Part shown: piece by piece, positions 41,813-51,893 of the stretch
Layout of the letters: every line of letters begins with the position of its first letter
Numbering within the stretch: the stretch's first letter is position 1
Origin: an uncultured Treponema sp.
Lineage (GTDB): Bacteria; Spirochaetota; Spirochaetia; Treponematales; Treponemataceae
Length of the DNA: 64,000 bases
NCBI GenBank assembly: GCA_947165895.1
Contig: CAMVCB010000004.1
Location: forward strand, 62,001-126,000
Direction of reading: 5' to 3'
The notes under the pieces: model-generated
Databases searched by the model: none
Told to the model about the DNA's origin: nothing
The model's input: the letters and a program-made list of their open reading frames with translations, nothing else
Program-made: the position numbers and the translations under genes

Positions 41813-43369
41813 TTATGCCTCCACCTTGTCCTGACGTTTTGCACCGGCCATGTAAAGACCAAGTTCTTCAGGTGTAGTTTCCTTAGGATTAAGTTCCCCG
41901 ACAATTTCGCCCTCATACATAACAAGGATGCGGTCGCTCAGGTTCAGAACTTCTTCCAGCTCGTAAGAAACCAGAAGAACGGCTTTTCCTGCATCGCGGT
42001 CAGCAATAATTGCCTTATGAAGATATTCAATTGCTCCTACATCAAGACCTCGGGTTGGCTGAACGGCAATCAAAAGTTTGTGGTCCTTGTTCAACTCTCT
42101 GGCAACAATTGCCTTCTGCTGGTTACCACCGCTCATGGCTCTGGCAGGTGTTTTACAGCCCTGACCGCTTCGGACATCGTATTTATCAATTAATTCCTGA
42201 GAATATGCAGTAACTTCCTTAGTTTTAATAAACTGATGCTTCTGGAAATCCGGCTCCCAGTAACGCTGCAGAATCATATTCTGTTCAAGAGTGTAGTCCA
42301 GAACAAGTCCGTGCTTATGGCGGTCCTCCGGCACATGGCTCATACCTGCCTTAGATTTTTCGCGGATAGATTTTTTTGATATATCCACGCCATCAAGAAG
42401 AATTTTTGTTTCAGGATTATGAACGAAATTTTCAAGACCTGTGATTCCCTGAATGAATTCTGACTGGCCGTTTCCGTCGATTCCGGCAATGCAGACAATT
42501 TCGCCTGCGTGAACCTTAAGGCTTACGTTGTTTACAGCAAGTTTTTTATGAAGTCTGCTTGCAACGCTTAAATGCTGAATATCAAGGATTGTTTTTCCCG
42601 GATTTGCAGGAGCCTTATCAACCGTGAACTGAACGTCGCGTCCAACCATCATGCGGCTGAGTTCTTCCTTGTTTGTATTTGCAATATCAACGGTTCCTAT
42701 GTAGCGGCCCTTACACAAAACAGAACAGCGGTCAGAAACTTCCATAATTTCATTGAGCTTGTGGGTAATAAAGAGAATTGATTTTCCTTCCGCAGCCAGA
42801 TTTTTCATAATCTGCATAAGCTCTTTGATTTCCTGCGGAGTAAGAACGGCTGTAGGCTCATCAAAAATCAGGATTTCATTATCGCGGTAAAGCATCTTCA
42901 GGATTTCTACACGCTGCTGCATTCCAACTGTAATGTCTTCGATTTTTGCGTCCGGATCAACGGCAAGACCATAGCGCTGGCTGAGGCTGATGATTTTTTC
43001 GCGGGCAGATTTGCGGTCAATAAAGCCGTAATTACAGGTTTCGCTGCCCAAAATGATGTTATCAAGAACGGTAAAAACTTCTACAAGCTTAAAGTGCTGA
43101 TGCACCATTCCAATTCCAAGGGCAGTTGCATCATTTGGATTCCGGATATCAACTTTTTTGCCATTTTTGCGGATTTCGCCTTCTTCCGGCTGGTAAAGAC
43201 CGAACAAAACGCTCATAAGAGTGGATTTTCCGGCACCGTTTTCGCCAAGGAGGGCATGAATTTCACCTTTTTTTAACTGCAGAGTGATATTGTCGTTTGC
43301 AATAATTCCAGGGAAACGCTTGGTAATGTTAAGCATTTCAATAATATAATTTTCGTCCATAATAGACAT
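41813..43369 (-). CDS. Nucleoside ABC transporter, double ATPase
   Basis: 518 residues with two ATPase domains. The first has GENGAGKST, the Q-loop and VGMQQRVEILKMLYRD, then ILIFDEPTAVLT. The second has GIDGNGQSEF (Gln instead of Lys-Ser, as usual for the second half in sugar/nucleoside importers), MSGGNQQKAIVARELN and LIAVQPTRGLD. This is the PnrB/NupO/MglA type. No ribosome site before the ATG; the start could also be the ATG three codons later. Preceded by terminator-like hairpins that separate it from the binding-protein gene. Confidence 0.9.
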   Translation of the reverse strand: MSIMDENYIIEMLNITKRFPGIIANDNITLQLKKGEIHALLGENGAGKSTLMSVLFGLYQPEEGEIRKNGKKVDIRNPNDATALGIGMVHQHFKLVEVFTVLDNIILGSETCNYGFIDRKSAREKIISLSQRYGLAVDPDAKIEDITVGMQQRVEILKMLYRDNEILIFDEPTAVLTPQEIKELMQIMKNLAAEGKSILFITHKLNEIMEVSDRCSVLCKGRYIGTVDIANTNKEELSRMMVGRDVQFTVDKAPANPGKTILDIQHLSVASRLHKKLAVNNVSLKVHAGEIVCIAGIDGNGQSEFIQGITGLENFVHNPETKILLDGVDISKKSIREKSKAGMSHVPEDRHKHGLVLDYTLEQNMILQRYWEPDFQKHQFIKTKEVTAYSQELIDKYDVRSGQGCKTPARAMSGGNQQKAIVARELNKDHKLLIAVQPTRGLDVGAIEYLHKAIIADRDAGKAVLLVSYELEEVLNLSDRILVMYEGEIVGELNPKETTPEELGLYMAGAKRQDKVEA

Positions 43370-43419
43370 TATAAACGAAAAATATATTAAAAAACAGATT
43401 TATTTTTAAAATTAAAAAA

Positions 43420-43451
43420 GCTGCTTACGCGAAGAACCTTCGCTACGCAGC
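43420..43451 (-). terminator. Hairpin between the binding-protein gene and the ATPase gene
   Basis: GCTGC..CGAAG / CTTCG..GCAGC, followed on the minus strand by a run of T (43412-43419). It probably lowers ATPase and permease transcription relative to the binding protein. Confidence 0.65.
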
Positions 43452-43498
43452 CTTTTGTATAAAATCAAATATTTGTCGGCTCGCTAGTCTCGCCTCTG

Positions 43499-43571
43499 AG
43501 CTGATTTCTTGTAGAAGCTAAACAAAGCCACTGTCGTAGCTTTGTTTTTAACGCTTCTGCTATTATCAGCT
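43499..43571 (-). other. Long three-arm stem overlapping the end of the bmp gene
   Basis: AGCTGAT/ATCAGCT, AGAAGC/GCTTCT and AAACAAAG/CTTTGTTT are nested in one 73-base hairpin that starts at the stop codon of the binding-protein gene. It may stabilise the upstream mRNA. Confidence 0.6.
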
Positions 43572-44680
43572 TACTTAATATTCTGATAATAATTTACCTT
43601 AACAGTAGTAGCTGGGGCCTTGTCGATGGCGTTTGATACGGCTGTTTTCTTTGAGTAAACGTCGCTTACCAGCTTTTTGTAGTCGTTCTGGCTGAAGTTT
43701 TTCATTGTCCAAGTATCAAGTGGAAGACCTACGAAGTTTACGTTGAGGTTTGTTCCAGAAACAAGACCGAGTGAAGAAACTTTTCCAGCATAGTCATTCC
43801 ATTTGTTTTCTTTGATTGCGTTGAGAACAGCTTCTACAGTTGCTCTCAAACCTTTCATAGCTGATGTTACACACATACCGGCACCGTAGTTGTTGATAAG
43901 TGCAGACTGGTCTGTATCAACACCGATAACCTTTCCGCCAACTTTTGCAGCTGCTTCACAAGCTGAAGTCCAGATTCCGCCGCCACAAGCGAATACAACT
44001 TCTACACCGCGGTTCTTGTACCAGCCGTCCATAGTAGCTGTAATTGTCTGGTCACCGTAGAACTGACCGCCGTAAACATATTCAACTGTTACTTTGTCTG
44101 TTACCTTAAGTTCTTCAGCAGCCTTGTTAGCACCCTGAACGAAACCATAACCAAAGCGAACTACAGCTGGAACAGCCATACCACCGAGGAAGCCAAGGTG
44201 ACGATATCCTTCTTTTACAGCAGCGTAACCAGCGAAGAAACCAGGAAGTTCCTCAGCATAAACTGCACAGAAAACGTTAGAAGGAACAGCCTGACCACCC
44301 AGGTCGCCTTCACCAATATCCAAACCGATGAATTTAGCATCATCATAGTCTTTAGCAACTTTTACGATTGCTTCACCAAAAAGGAATCCAGGAAGAACGA
44401 TTACATTGTATCCGTCCTGATAAGCAGCATCGATTGAAGCAACGCGGTCAGCAGTTGAATCTCCTGCTGGTTTGTAGTACTGGAAATCCAGTCCGTTTGC
44501 ATCAGCATAATCTTTACAAGCCTGATAAGTTGTCTGGTTGAATGACTGATCTGTGATGTCTCCAGAGTCAGTTACCATAGCGATACGGATGTTAGATTTA
44601 GCCTTCTTAGCTTTTTTTGCTGCAAATGTTGATGAGCAAACCATTGCAACCATAAGAGCTGCAAGAATAATCTTTTTCAT
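43571..44680 (-). CDS. BmpA/PnrA-family nucleoside-binding protein
   Basis: 369 residues from the ATG at 44680 (GGAGG upstream; the TTG extension to 44698 would overlap that site). Signal peptide MKKIILAALMVAMVCSSTFA. If the Cys at 16 is a lipobox, this is a lipoprotein like T. pallidum PnrA/TmpC; otherwise cleavage follows AFAA. Family landmarks: IAMVTDSGDITDQSFNQ, NVIVLPGFLFGEAIVK, GFLGGMAVPAV and VIGVDTDQS. First gene of the purine-nucleoside ABC operon. Binds a nucleoside, probably a purine (family knowledge). Confidence 0.9.
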   Translation of the reverse strand: MKKIILAALMVAMVCSSTFAAKKAKKAKSNIRIAMVTDSGDITDQSFNQTTYQACKDYADANGLDFQYYKPAGDSTADRVASIDAAYQDGYNVIVLPGFLFGEAIVKVAKDYDDAKFIGLDIGEGDLGGQAVPSNVFCAVYAEELPGFFAGYAAVKEGYRHLGFLGGMAVPAVVRFGYGFVQGANKAAEELKVTDKVTVEYVYGGQFYGDQTITATMDGWYKNRGVEVVFACGGGIWTSACEAAAKVGGKVIGVDTDQSALINNYGAGMCVTSAMKGLRATVEAVLNAIKENKWNDYAGKVSSLGLVSGTNLNVNFVGLPLDTWTMKNFSQNDYKKLVSDVYSKKTAVSNAIDKAPATTVKVNYYQNIK

Positions 44681-44763
44681 TTCTTTATAATCCTCCAAAT
44701 GAAATTTTGTTAATTATAAACTATTCGGGGATTACTATCAAATGGATTTTAGAAGCAGCCCTT

Positions 44764-46713
44764 CTAACTGATGATTTTGAATGCGTTTTCTCCCCTTTTT
44801 TTGCAGTCGTACATAAGGGAATCTGCTTTTTTGTAGAGCTCTTCAAAATTATCATCTGATTCAGAAAGAAGAATGGCTCCAAGACTGATGGAAATTTTAT
44901 TTCCATTGATTTCAGCCATATTAATTTTTGCAATGTTGGTCAAAAATCTTTTAAGGACCATTTCTGCATTTTTTTGACTGTCAATATCAGTGGCAAAAAC
45001 AGAAAATTCATCACCGCCAAAACGGATAAGAATATCACTTGAGCGGAAGGTCTGCTTCATGCACTTTGCAATTTCAATCAGAACCTTGTCACCTGCCGCA
45101 TGACCAAAATTATCATTGAAGAATTTGAATTTATTTACATCAAAAAGCGCGAAAAGACCTTTTTTTCCTTTTAGAATTTCTTTTTTTACTTTTGACTCTC
45201 CGCTTCGTCTGTTGCAGATAGAAGTCAGGGAATCTGTTTCGGAAAGTTCAAGAAGGTTTTCTTCCAGTTTTTTCTGGGCAGAAATATTTATGAAAGAGAA
45301 AATTATAACTTTATCGCCGTTGGAAAGATTAACTCCCTTTGCATGACTCAAAAGATGAACCTTCTGACCGTCATCGTGTATTGTGGTAGTTTCGTAAACT
45401 ACTTCATCCTTTGATTTTTTTGCAATTTCGCGGATTTCGGCAATTTTTCGGGTTTCGTTTTCATCAAAGTGTTTTTTTATGTCTTCCATTTGCAGGCTGC
45501 TTCTTTTTGCGGGATCAATTCCCCAAAGTTTGAGGGCCATATTATTCACCATGATGATGTTGTTGTCAGAAAAGTCAGTTACCAGTGTTCCAACAGTCTG
45601 TGCTTCAAGAACTTCAAAAAAGAGCTGATGCTGATTCTGAAGGACACCGTGCAGCTCTTTAACGGCATTTGCAATGGCTCCGAATTCATCCTCACGATTT
45701 AAATACTGTCTGACTAAATCTGAATGGCTGTAATCCCGGGCTTTAAAATATTCAATCTGTTTGTTGATAACGCGGACAGGCTTCATCTGATATTCAACAT
45801 TAAATACACAGGTTAAAACCATGATGACAGTGATTAAGAGACAAATTACCCCGATTATATATCTTACCCAGAAAATAATTCCGAATACGTTTTTTGTAGA
45901 ATCCTGAATCACAAAAATCCAGTTTTTATCGGTCATAAAATGGCAGGAAACAACTGAATCCCGGGTTTTATAGGCAGGAATCTTCTTTTCTGCAGCTTTA
46001 AGAAGGTCTTTATTTGTGCAGACGCTTCCTACCAGGCTGGGGTCGCTGTTGAAAATATACTGGCCGGTCTTAAGATTTAAAAGCGCATAGTCTATTTCCC
46101 TGCTGGAAATTGATGAAAGCAAGCCGGCAAGCTCTTCGGTATAAAAGGCCGCGCCGGCAAAGGCAACAGCTTCATTTTTATCATCATAAACAGGAGCATA
46201 AACCGGAATTACCATCTTTTTGGAAACTGGTGCAAGCACAACTCCGCTGCAAAAAGCTTTTCCTTCGCTTTTTATTCTTTCTTCCAGCTGTCTGGCAGCT
46301 TCTTTACTGCGGAAGGCTTTATTTACGGAATCAGGATTTGTATGCTCAAAAACATAGGTGTCCCAGGCGGCCAGGTAAAGTCCTTCTATATGCTCGTGGA
46401 GTGAAGCATAGGAAGCTGTAAAATCATGAAGACTTTTGAGGGCAGCCTTATCATTGCGATTATTGTAAAAATTTCTTACTTCCGGAACCTTGCTGTAGCC
46501 GGAGATAAAATCACAGCAGGATAAAATGTATGTTTCTACAAGCTGGGCTCTGTCTGCGGCAATGACATTCATATCATCCATGGCCTTTTTTTCGAGAACC
46601 TTCGTCAGATTTTGATTGATAATCAGAAAGAGCAGGGTCATGGCAAAAATTTCAACAATTCCCGTCACAGCTGCGATTTTTAAACTGATTTTTCTGCTCT
46701 TTAAAAACAACAT
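44764..46713 (-). CDS. Membrane diguanylate cyclase with Cache-like sensor and PAS domain
   Basis: 649 residues. First membrane helix about 12-34, a periplasmic Cache-like sensor to about 275, a second helix (about 283-305), a HAMP-like linker, PAS at about 365-475 and GGDEF at about 490-649. The catalytic motif is intact (RFGGDEFSVF), and the inhibitory I-site RSSD lies five residues before it, so product inhibition by c-di-GMP is likely. It senses an unknown extracellular signal and controls c-di-GMP. Monocistronic; ATG at 46713. Confidence 0.9.
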   Translation of the reverse strand: MLFLKSRKISLKIAAVTGIVEIFAMTLLFLIINQNLTKVLEKKAMDDMNVIAADRAQLVETYILSCCDFISGYSKVPEVRNFYNNRNDKAALKSLHDFTASYASLHEHIEGLYLAAWDTYVFEHTNPDSVNKAFRSKEAARQLEERIKSEGKAFCSGVVLAPVSKKMVIPVYAPVYDDKNEAVAFAGAAFYTEELAGLLSSISSREIDYALLNLKTGQYIFNSDPSLVGSVCTNKDLLKAAEKKIPAYKTRDSVVSCHFMTDKNWIFVIQDSTKNVFGIIFWVRYIIGVICLLITVIMVLTCVFNVEYQMKPVRVINKQIEYFKARDYSHSDLVRQYLNREDEFGAIANAVKELHGVLQNQHQLFFEVLEAQTVGTLVTDFSDNNIIMVNNMALKLWGIDPAKRSSLQMEDIKKHFDENETRKIAEIREIAKKSKDEVVYETTTIHDDGQKVHLLSHAKGVNLSNGDKVIIFSFINISAQKKLEENLLELSETDSLTSICNRRSGESKVKKEILKGKKGLFALFDVNKFKFFNDNFGHAAGDKVLIEIAKCMKQTFRSSDILIRFGGDEFSVFATDIDSQKNAEMVLKRFLTNIAKINMAEINGNKISISLGAILLSESDDNFEELYKKADSLMYDCKKRGENAFKIIS

Positions 46714-46815
46714 AACTTATCCTTCTTTAGTTTATCGTATATTTTAGGAAAATTATTAACAAGTTGTTCTATAATAAATATTGCCTGCCACCTTTACAAA
46801 TGATAGTATGCGCTT

Positions 46816-47919
46816 ATGACGGAAATGGAAAAATACATGCGAAGGGCGATTGAGCTTGCCCGTAACGGCGAAGGCTGGACAAATCCCAATCCTCTTGTGG
46901 GGGTCGTAATTGTAAAGGACGGCGAAATTATAGGGGAAGGCTGGCATCATAAATATGGGGAGCTCCATGCTGAGCGGGAAGCCCTTAAAGACTGCCTTCA
47001 GCGGGGAAAGCAGCCGGCCGGCGCTGATATTTTTGTTACCCTTGAACCCTGCTGCCATTTTGGAAAGCAGCCGCCATGTTCCCAGGCTCTGGTGGAAGCT
47101 GGCATTAAAAGAGTTTTTGTGGGAAGCCGGGATCCCAATCCCCTTGTTGGCGGGAAGGGAAACGCTTTTCTGCGGGAAAATGGCATAGAAGTTACAGAAG
47201 ATTTTCTCCGCGGGGAATGTGACGCCTTAAATCCTATTTTCTTCCATTATATTACTACAAAAATGCCTTATGTGGCCTTAAAATACGCAATGACTGCCGA
47301 CGGGAAAATTGCAACAAAAACCGGCGCTTCTAAGTGGATTAGCGGGGAAGAGTCCCGGGCTTATGTTCATCAGCTGCGAAACCGTTATGCCGCAATTCTC
47401 TGCGGAATAGGGACAGTGCTGGCAGATGATCCCATGCTGAACTGCAGAATGGAGGGAGGAAACAATCCCCTTCGTATAATTTGTGATTCCCATCTTCGCA
47501 TTCCCTTGGATTGCAAAATCGTGCAGTCCGCAAAAGAAATTCCTACTATTATAGTTTGTGATGATGAGGCTGATTTTGCATCACGTAAGTCTTTACAGCA
47601 GGCCGGCCTGGAAGTACTTGCCCTCCCTAAGTCAGATGAGGGCAAAATCAGCCTTTCCCGGCTTATGACAGAGCTTGGAAAACGCAAAATAGACAGCGTA
47701 TTAATAGAAGGCGGTGGTGAAATCAATTTTTCTGCCCTGAAAGCGGGCATTGTAAACCGCATTTACGCTTTTATTGCGCCAAAGCTTTTTGGAGGCTGCG
47801 GGGCGAAATCTCCTGTAGCAGGAGAAGGGGTTGCCGGCGTGGAGGAGGCCTTTAAATTCGGGCTGTCAAAAATCAGCCGCTTGGGTGACGACATCCTGCT
47901 TGACTACGAAAGAAAATAA
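46816..47919 (+). CDS. ribD: Bifunctional riboflavin deaminase/reductase
   Basis: 367 residues. The deaminase half has zinc motif HAEREALKDC (His and catalytic Glu) and PCCHFGKQPPCSQAL (two Cys). The reductase half (about 150-367) has KYAMTADGKIAT and IEGGGEINFSAL. It carries out steps two and three after GTP cyclohydrolase II. ribE, ribBA and ribH follow 5-8 kb downstream, separated by three unrelated genes. No FMN riboswitch consensus is visible upstream. Confidence 0.95.
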   Translation: MTEMEKYMRRAIELARNGEGWTNPNPLVGVVIVKDGEIIGEGWHHKYGELHAEREALKDCLQRGKQPAGADIFVTLEPCCHFGKQPPCSQALVEAGIKRVFVGSRDPNPLVGGKGNAFLRENGIEVTEDFLRGECDALNPIFFHYITTKMPYVALKYAMTADGKIATKTGASKWISGEESRAYVHQLRNRYAAILCGIGTVLADDPMLNCRMEGGNNPLRIICDSHLRIPLDCKIVQSAKEIPTIIVCDDEADFASRKSLQQAGLEVLALPKSDEGKISLSRLMTELGKRKIDSVLIEGGGEINFSALKAGIVNRIYAFIAPKLFGGCGAKSPVAGEGVAGVEEAFKFGLSKISRLGDDILLDYERK

Positions 47920-47989
47920 ATTGACTTTTCGAAAGTCCCCTCTTATCATTTTTTTTGATAACAAATCTTTATTTAAATAAGGGGTTTTT

Positions 47990-49897
47990 ATGAAAAAAAT
48001 TTATTTTCTTGTGGTGGCTGCCTTTTTTTCTTTATTTATTACTGCATGTCACTATGATGGTGATACTATTGTAACAGAAAAACCTACACCAACTTTTAAT
48101 GTTGTAATTGAAGAGCTTACTGCAAAGGAGCTTGAAGTTCTAGGAAAAAAGGATGCGGCTGGAAAAGATAAAACCCTTACAGTCGGTTTCAGGCAGGGAA
48201 AGGAAGATATTCCATATGTAACTCTTGATACAGACTTGTTACAGTACTTTTTAGTTCAACAGGATGCAGGCAGCAGATATGCTCTTTCTGCCATTAATGC
48301 TGATACAAAGCAGGTAACTATAACAAATACAGAGCGGGGAAATACAAAAGCAGTTCTTGATTTGACAAAACACACTCTTGCTTTTGAAAACTATGATTTA
48401 TTTTTCCAGAGCCCCTCTAATGTTTATATGGATCCGACTGCCTGTGAAGCAATTAAAACCATGGCCGGAGAAGATACCTATATTCAGATAAGTGACTATT
48501 CAAATATTGCCGGTCAGCAGGTTGCTCTTGGCTGGTACACACAGGATGTTGGAGTAGTTCTCTGGAAAAAATCTGACGGTTCTTATTCCCTTGCTTTACC
48601 TCTCCAGATGTTTAACGATGTTTTTTTGTCTCCGGTACAGAACTTTCTTGAATATAATGGAGATGAAAAATATCTTTTTTGTACAGAATTAGTCACAAGT
48701 AATCTTGATATATATACTCAATATTACAAGTCTCCAAGACAGGGAAAGGAAAGAAGCGCGGCAATGGCAGAGCTCTGCTATAACGAGCTTTGTCTGAACC
48801 TTGATTTTAATTACGGTCTGAAAGAGATTCACGGCATTGAAAAATTCCCGGATTTTGATACTTATTTTGCCAGTGCCGGTATTAAAAATGATTTAAAGAG
48901 CACAAATGCTGTAACTTTTGCAAATGCATTAAAGGATGTATGTGAATTCTATTTTGGAGACGGCCATTCAAATTATATGCTTAACTCTCCGTATTTGGAA
49001 AATACGACTGAAATTAACGGAAACCATACATCTCCACAGAGGGTTAAATATGTTGCGGAAAAGAAGAAATATGTGAATGCAAGAAATGCTAATCCGATAG
49101 GTGAAGTTCCCGGTTATGTACTTTCTCAAGATGAAAAAACAGCTATTATTCGTTTTGATGAATTTACGATTAATACTGCAAGATTAAAAAAAGCTGATAG
49201 AATAGCCGATGGTGAAAAACTTATAAATGATAACTTATTAAATAAGTATGTAACATATACATATACAGATGGGAACAGAATTAAGCATGCTTATGAAACT
49301 ACTTATGACACAGTAGCATTTATTTATGCAGTCAACAAAAAAATACAGGAAACTCCAAGTATAGAAAACATCGTTCTTGATATGTCATGTAATGGCGGCG
49401 GTGCAAATCATTCTGCCTGTGTTGTTCTTGCATGGATGCTTGGAAAATGTGATTTTGCCTTTACAAATCCTATTACCGGGGCAAAATGGACTATCAGCTA
49501 TAAGGTTGATGTTAATATGGATGGAACTTACGGTGATGCTGCTGATACAGTTAAAGACAAAAAACTCTTCTGTCTTATTTCGCCATGCAGCTTCTCATGC
49601 GGAAACATGGTACCTGCCATGCTCAAGGCTTCTGACAGTGTAACAATTCTTGGCGTAACATCAAGCGGCGGTTCAAGCTGTGTTCAGAGTTCAAGTGCGG
49701 CAGACGGTACAATCTTCCGTATGTCCAGCAAGTACGTAATGAGCGTTAACAAAAACGGCTCTAACTACGACATAGACCGTGGTGTTGACCCTCATTATTA
49801 CATCAACAATCCGACAAACTTCTATAATGCAGAAACAATTGATGCTCTTGTAAAAAAGATTAATTCAGGAGCACTTCAGCAGACTGCAAATCCGTAA
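47990..49897 (+). CDS. S41-protease-like lipoprotein with an inserted calcium-loop-like segment
   Basis: 635 residues. Lipoprotein signal MKKIYFLVVAAFFSLFITAC. The C-terminal third resembles S41 (tail-specific/tricorn-like) peptidases: substrate-binding NIVLDMSCNGGGA and the catalytic block PCSFSCGNMVPAML, then GVTSSGGSSC. Between them lies DVNMDGTYGDAAD, an EF-hand-like loop. An A/T-rich hairpin (TTATCA...TGATAA) sits before it. Followed after 63 bases by a paralogue of the same layout. Probably a surface or periplasmic protease; target unknown. Confidence 0.75.
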   Translation: MKKIYFLVVAAFFSLFITACHYDGDTIVTEKPTPTFNVVIEELTAKELEVLGKKDAAGKDKTLTVGFRQGKEDIPYVTLDTDLLQYFLVQQDAGSRYALSAINADTKQVTITNTERGNTKAVLDLTKHTLAFENYDLFFQSPSNVYMDPTACEAIKTMAGEDTYIQISDYSNIAGQQVALGWYTQDVGVVLWKKSDGSYSLALPLQMFNDVFLSPVQNFLEYNGDEKYLFCTELVTSNLDIYTQYYKSPRQGKERSAAMAELCYNELCLNLDFNYGLKEIHGIEKFPDFDTYFASAGIKNDLKSTNAVTFANALKDVCEFYFGDGHSNYMLNSPYLENTTEINGNHTSPQRVKYVAEKKKYVNARNANPIGEVPGYVLSQDEKTAIIRFDEFTINTARLKKADRIADGEKLINDNLLNKYVTYTYTDGNRIKHAYETTYDTVAFIYAVNKKIQETPSIENIVLDMSCNGGGANHSACVVLAWMLGKCDFAFTNPITGAKWTISYKVDVNMDGTYGDAADTVKDKKLFCLISPCSFSCGNMVPAMLKASDSVTILGVTSSGGSSCVQSSSAADGTIFRMSSKYVMSVNKNGSNYDIDRGVDPHYYINNPTNFYNAETIDALVKKINSGALQQTANP

Positions 49898-49907
49898 AAA
49901 AAATCGA

Positions 49908-49929
49908 CTGCCGGGACAAATCCCGGCAG
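49908..49929 (+). terminator. Hairpin between the two S41-like genes
   Basis: CTGCCGGGA, loop CAAA, TCCCGGCAG: a perfect 9-bp stem. It is not followed by a long T run, so it may be a partial terminator or an mRNA stabiliser. Confidence 0.55.
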
Positions 49930-49960
49930 TTAATCACAAATACTGGCCCTTGGAGAAAGA

Positions 49961-51850
49961 ATGAAAGAATTCTTACACAAAATAATCTTCTCTGGAATTT
50001 TTGCTGCCTGTCTTCTGGCAGCCTTTTCTGCCTGTAAGTACGAAGGCGATGTTATAAATGTCATTAAGGATGCTGAGGAAGAGTCCCTGGATTTTGTTTC
50101 AGAAAGCATTCCTCTTTACAGGCTTTCCAATTCACCGACAGAGCTTCTTTATGCCCGTTTTTATAAGGGTCAGCATTACCTGCCTTATGTTGCCGCCAGA
50201 TATTTTCTTCAGACTATTGATAATTATACTTTCAGCAAAACCGGCTACTCAGAGGGAAAGTACACTTATGAATATAGTTTTAAGGGAAAAAGTTATCCTC
50301 TTATCATTGACGTGAAAAATGATGTAATTATATGTCCGGAATGGGCAGGTTACATAGATGGGAACCTGAATCCCGAGGAAGAAGATGTTGCTGAAAAAAT
50401 GCTCAGGGTTTTACAAAGCTATTCCGGACAAAAGATTCAGACCTTTGACCTGAAAAAATACGGAATGGAAATTTATGGTGGCTGCGATGATGCCTATGTT
50501 CCTCTTTGTGTTCTGAATCAGATTTTTTATACCCGTAAATATAAGGAAGTATTTTACAATGGTCAGGGAGTTTATGTCTTTGATTATGAAAAAGATTTTG
50601 TATATGAAAGCTTCAATAAAAGCAGCTGGTATATGAAGTCTGACAGCTCTGTGTGTGAGCGTCCTAAAGAGCTGGTAGAGCTTAACTACAATATGCTTTG
50701 CTTTACTCATGATTATTTTTACGGACAGCCCGGCTATCACGGTTTTACAGATGACGGAAACGGCTATCCCGATCTGGCAGCAGCACGAGCTGCCGATGCC
50801 CTTAATTTTGATGCAATGCTTTCAACTTATGCGCCTGATGTAAAATCTCAGCTTAAATCTTCCTCTTATTTTGATTATATGAAGGGAATGGTAAAGCTTT
50901 TTGACTATGTTTATGGAGACGGTCACAGCACCAGCATGCCAATGCTGAAGTTTCTTCCAAATTTTACGGCTGAAGAGAAAAATGAGCTTAAAAAAGCCTA
51001 TTCGGACTTCAGAACTGTAAAAAACAAAAAAAGAAGTGAACGTAACGCAGAATTAACTGAGGCAAGAAAAAATGCGGCCGGCAGAGTAGATTCTGATAAC
51101 AAGCCCATTCCTTTTTATTGTTTTTCAGACGGCAAAACGGCAGTTATAACCTTTGATTCCTTTAATTTTGATGCAGATTCCTGGAAAAAATATTATGATT
51201 CTTCTCATGTAGGTGTAAAACCAAATCCAGATGATTTTGAAGGCTGGGGTTTGAAGTTTCCTGCTGATGTGAACGGCGTATTTTATTCTTCTTTCTATAA
51301 GCTTACGCATGACGATGATTGCTCAGGTATTGAAAGAGTTATCATTGATGTCAGTCTTAATAGCGGCGGACAGGATATTGTCCTTATGAACCTCCTGACT
51401 TATCTGATAGATGATGCAGAATTTCTTAATTACGACGTTCATAACAACAGCAGTTACAGGTATTATATTTCTTCAGATTTGAATCTTGATGGAAAAATTG
51501 ATAATAACGACCTTACATACCATAAAGTACTTAAGCAAAAATACAAGTTTGCCATTCTGGCAAGCAGGCGCTCTTTCTCCTGTGGAAATGGTTTTCCGGC
51601 TTTCTGTGCTGATGCAGGAATTCCAGTTATCGGTGAAAGAAGCGGCGGCGGAGCCTGTGTTGTGCATATTGGTTGTACCGCAGACGGTTTTCCTTACCAG
51701 TTTTCAGGCAGCAGAAGGCTTTCTCATAAAAGTGACTGGTCAACTGTGGAAAATGGTGCGGCTCCTTCTGCCGGTGCAGAGCTTAGTGCTGCGGCAGATT
51801 TTTATGATGAAGCAAAACTGCTGGCGATACTTAATCAGCTTTTTAAGTAA
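49961..51850 (+). CDS. Second S41-protease-like lipoprotein (paralogue), with a canonical EF-hand loop
   Basis: 629 residues. Lipoprotein signal ending LAAFSAC. Same order as its neighbour: GIERVIIDVSLNSGGQD, inserted loop DLNLDGKIDNND (D1, N3, D5, G6, I8, D12, a textbook Ca-binding or dockerin-type loop), then SRRSFSCGNGFPAF and ERSGGGACV. N-terminal parts of the two paralogues are only weakly alike, suggesting diversification in what they bind. TGGAGA upstream of the ATG. Likely anchored in a membrane and facing outwards or into the periplasm. Confidence 0.75.
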   Translation: MKEFLHKIIFSGIFAACLLAAFSACKYEGDVINVIKDAEEESLDFVSESIPLYRLSNSPTELLYARFYKGQHYLPYVAARYFLQTIDNYTFSKTGYSEGKYTYEYSFKGKSYPLIIDVKNDVIICPEWAGYIDGNLNPEEEDVAEKMLRVLQSYSGQKIQTFDLKKYGMEIYGGCDDAYVPLCVLNQIFYTRKYKEVFYNGQGVYVFDYEKDFVYESFNKSSWYMKSDSSVCERPKELVELNYNMLCFTHDYFYGQPGYHGFTDDGNGYPDLAAARAADALNFDAMLSTYAPDVKSQLKSSSYFDYMKGMVKLFDYVYGDGHSTSMPMLKFLPNFTAEEKNELKKAYSDFRTVKNKKRSERNAELTEARKNAAGRVDSDNKPIPFYCFSDGKTAVITFDSFNFDADSWKKYYDSSHVGVKPNPDDFEGWGLKFPADVNGVFYSSFYKLTHDDDCSGIERVIIDVSLNSGGQDIVLMNLLTYLIDDAEFLNYDVHNNSSYRYYISSDLNLDGKIDNNDLTYHKVLKQKYKFAILASRRSFSCGNGFPAFCADAGIPVIGERSGGGACVVHIGCTADGFPYQFSGSRRLSHKSDWSTVENGAAPSAGAELSAAADFYDEAKLLAILNQLFK

Positions 51851-51893
51851 AATATATTTTTGAAAGATTATTCCGGCTTACATGAGATGTTAT

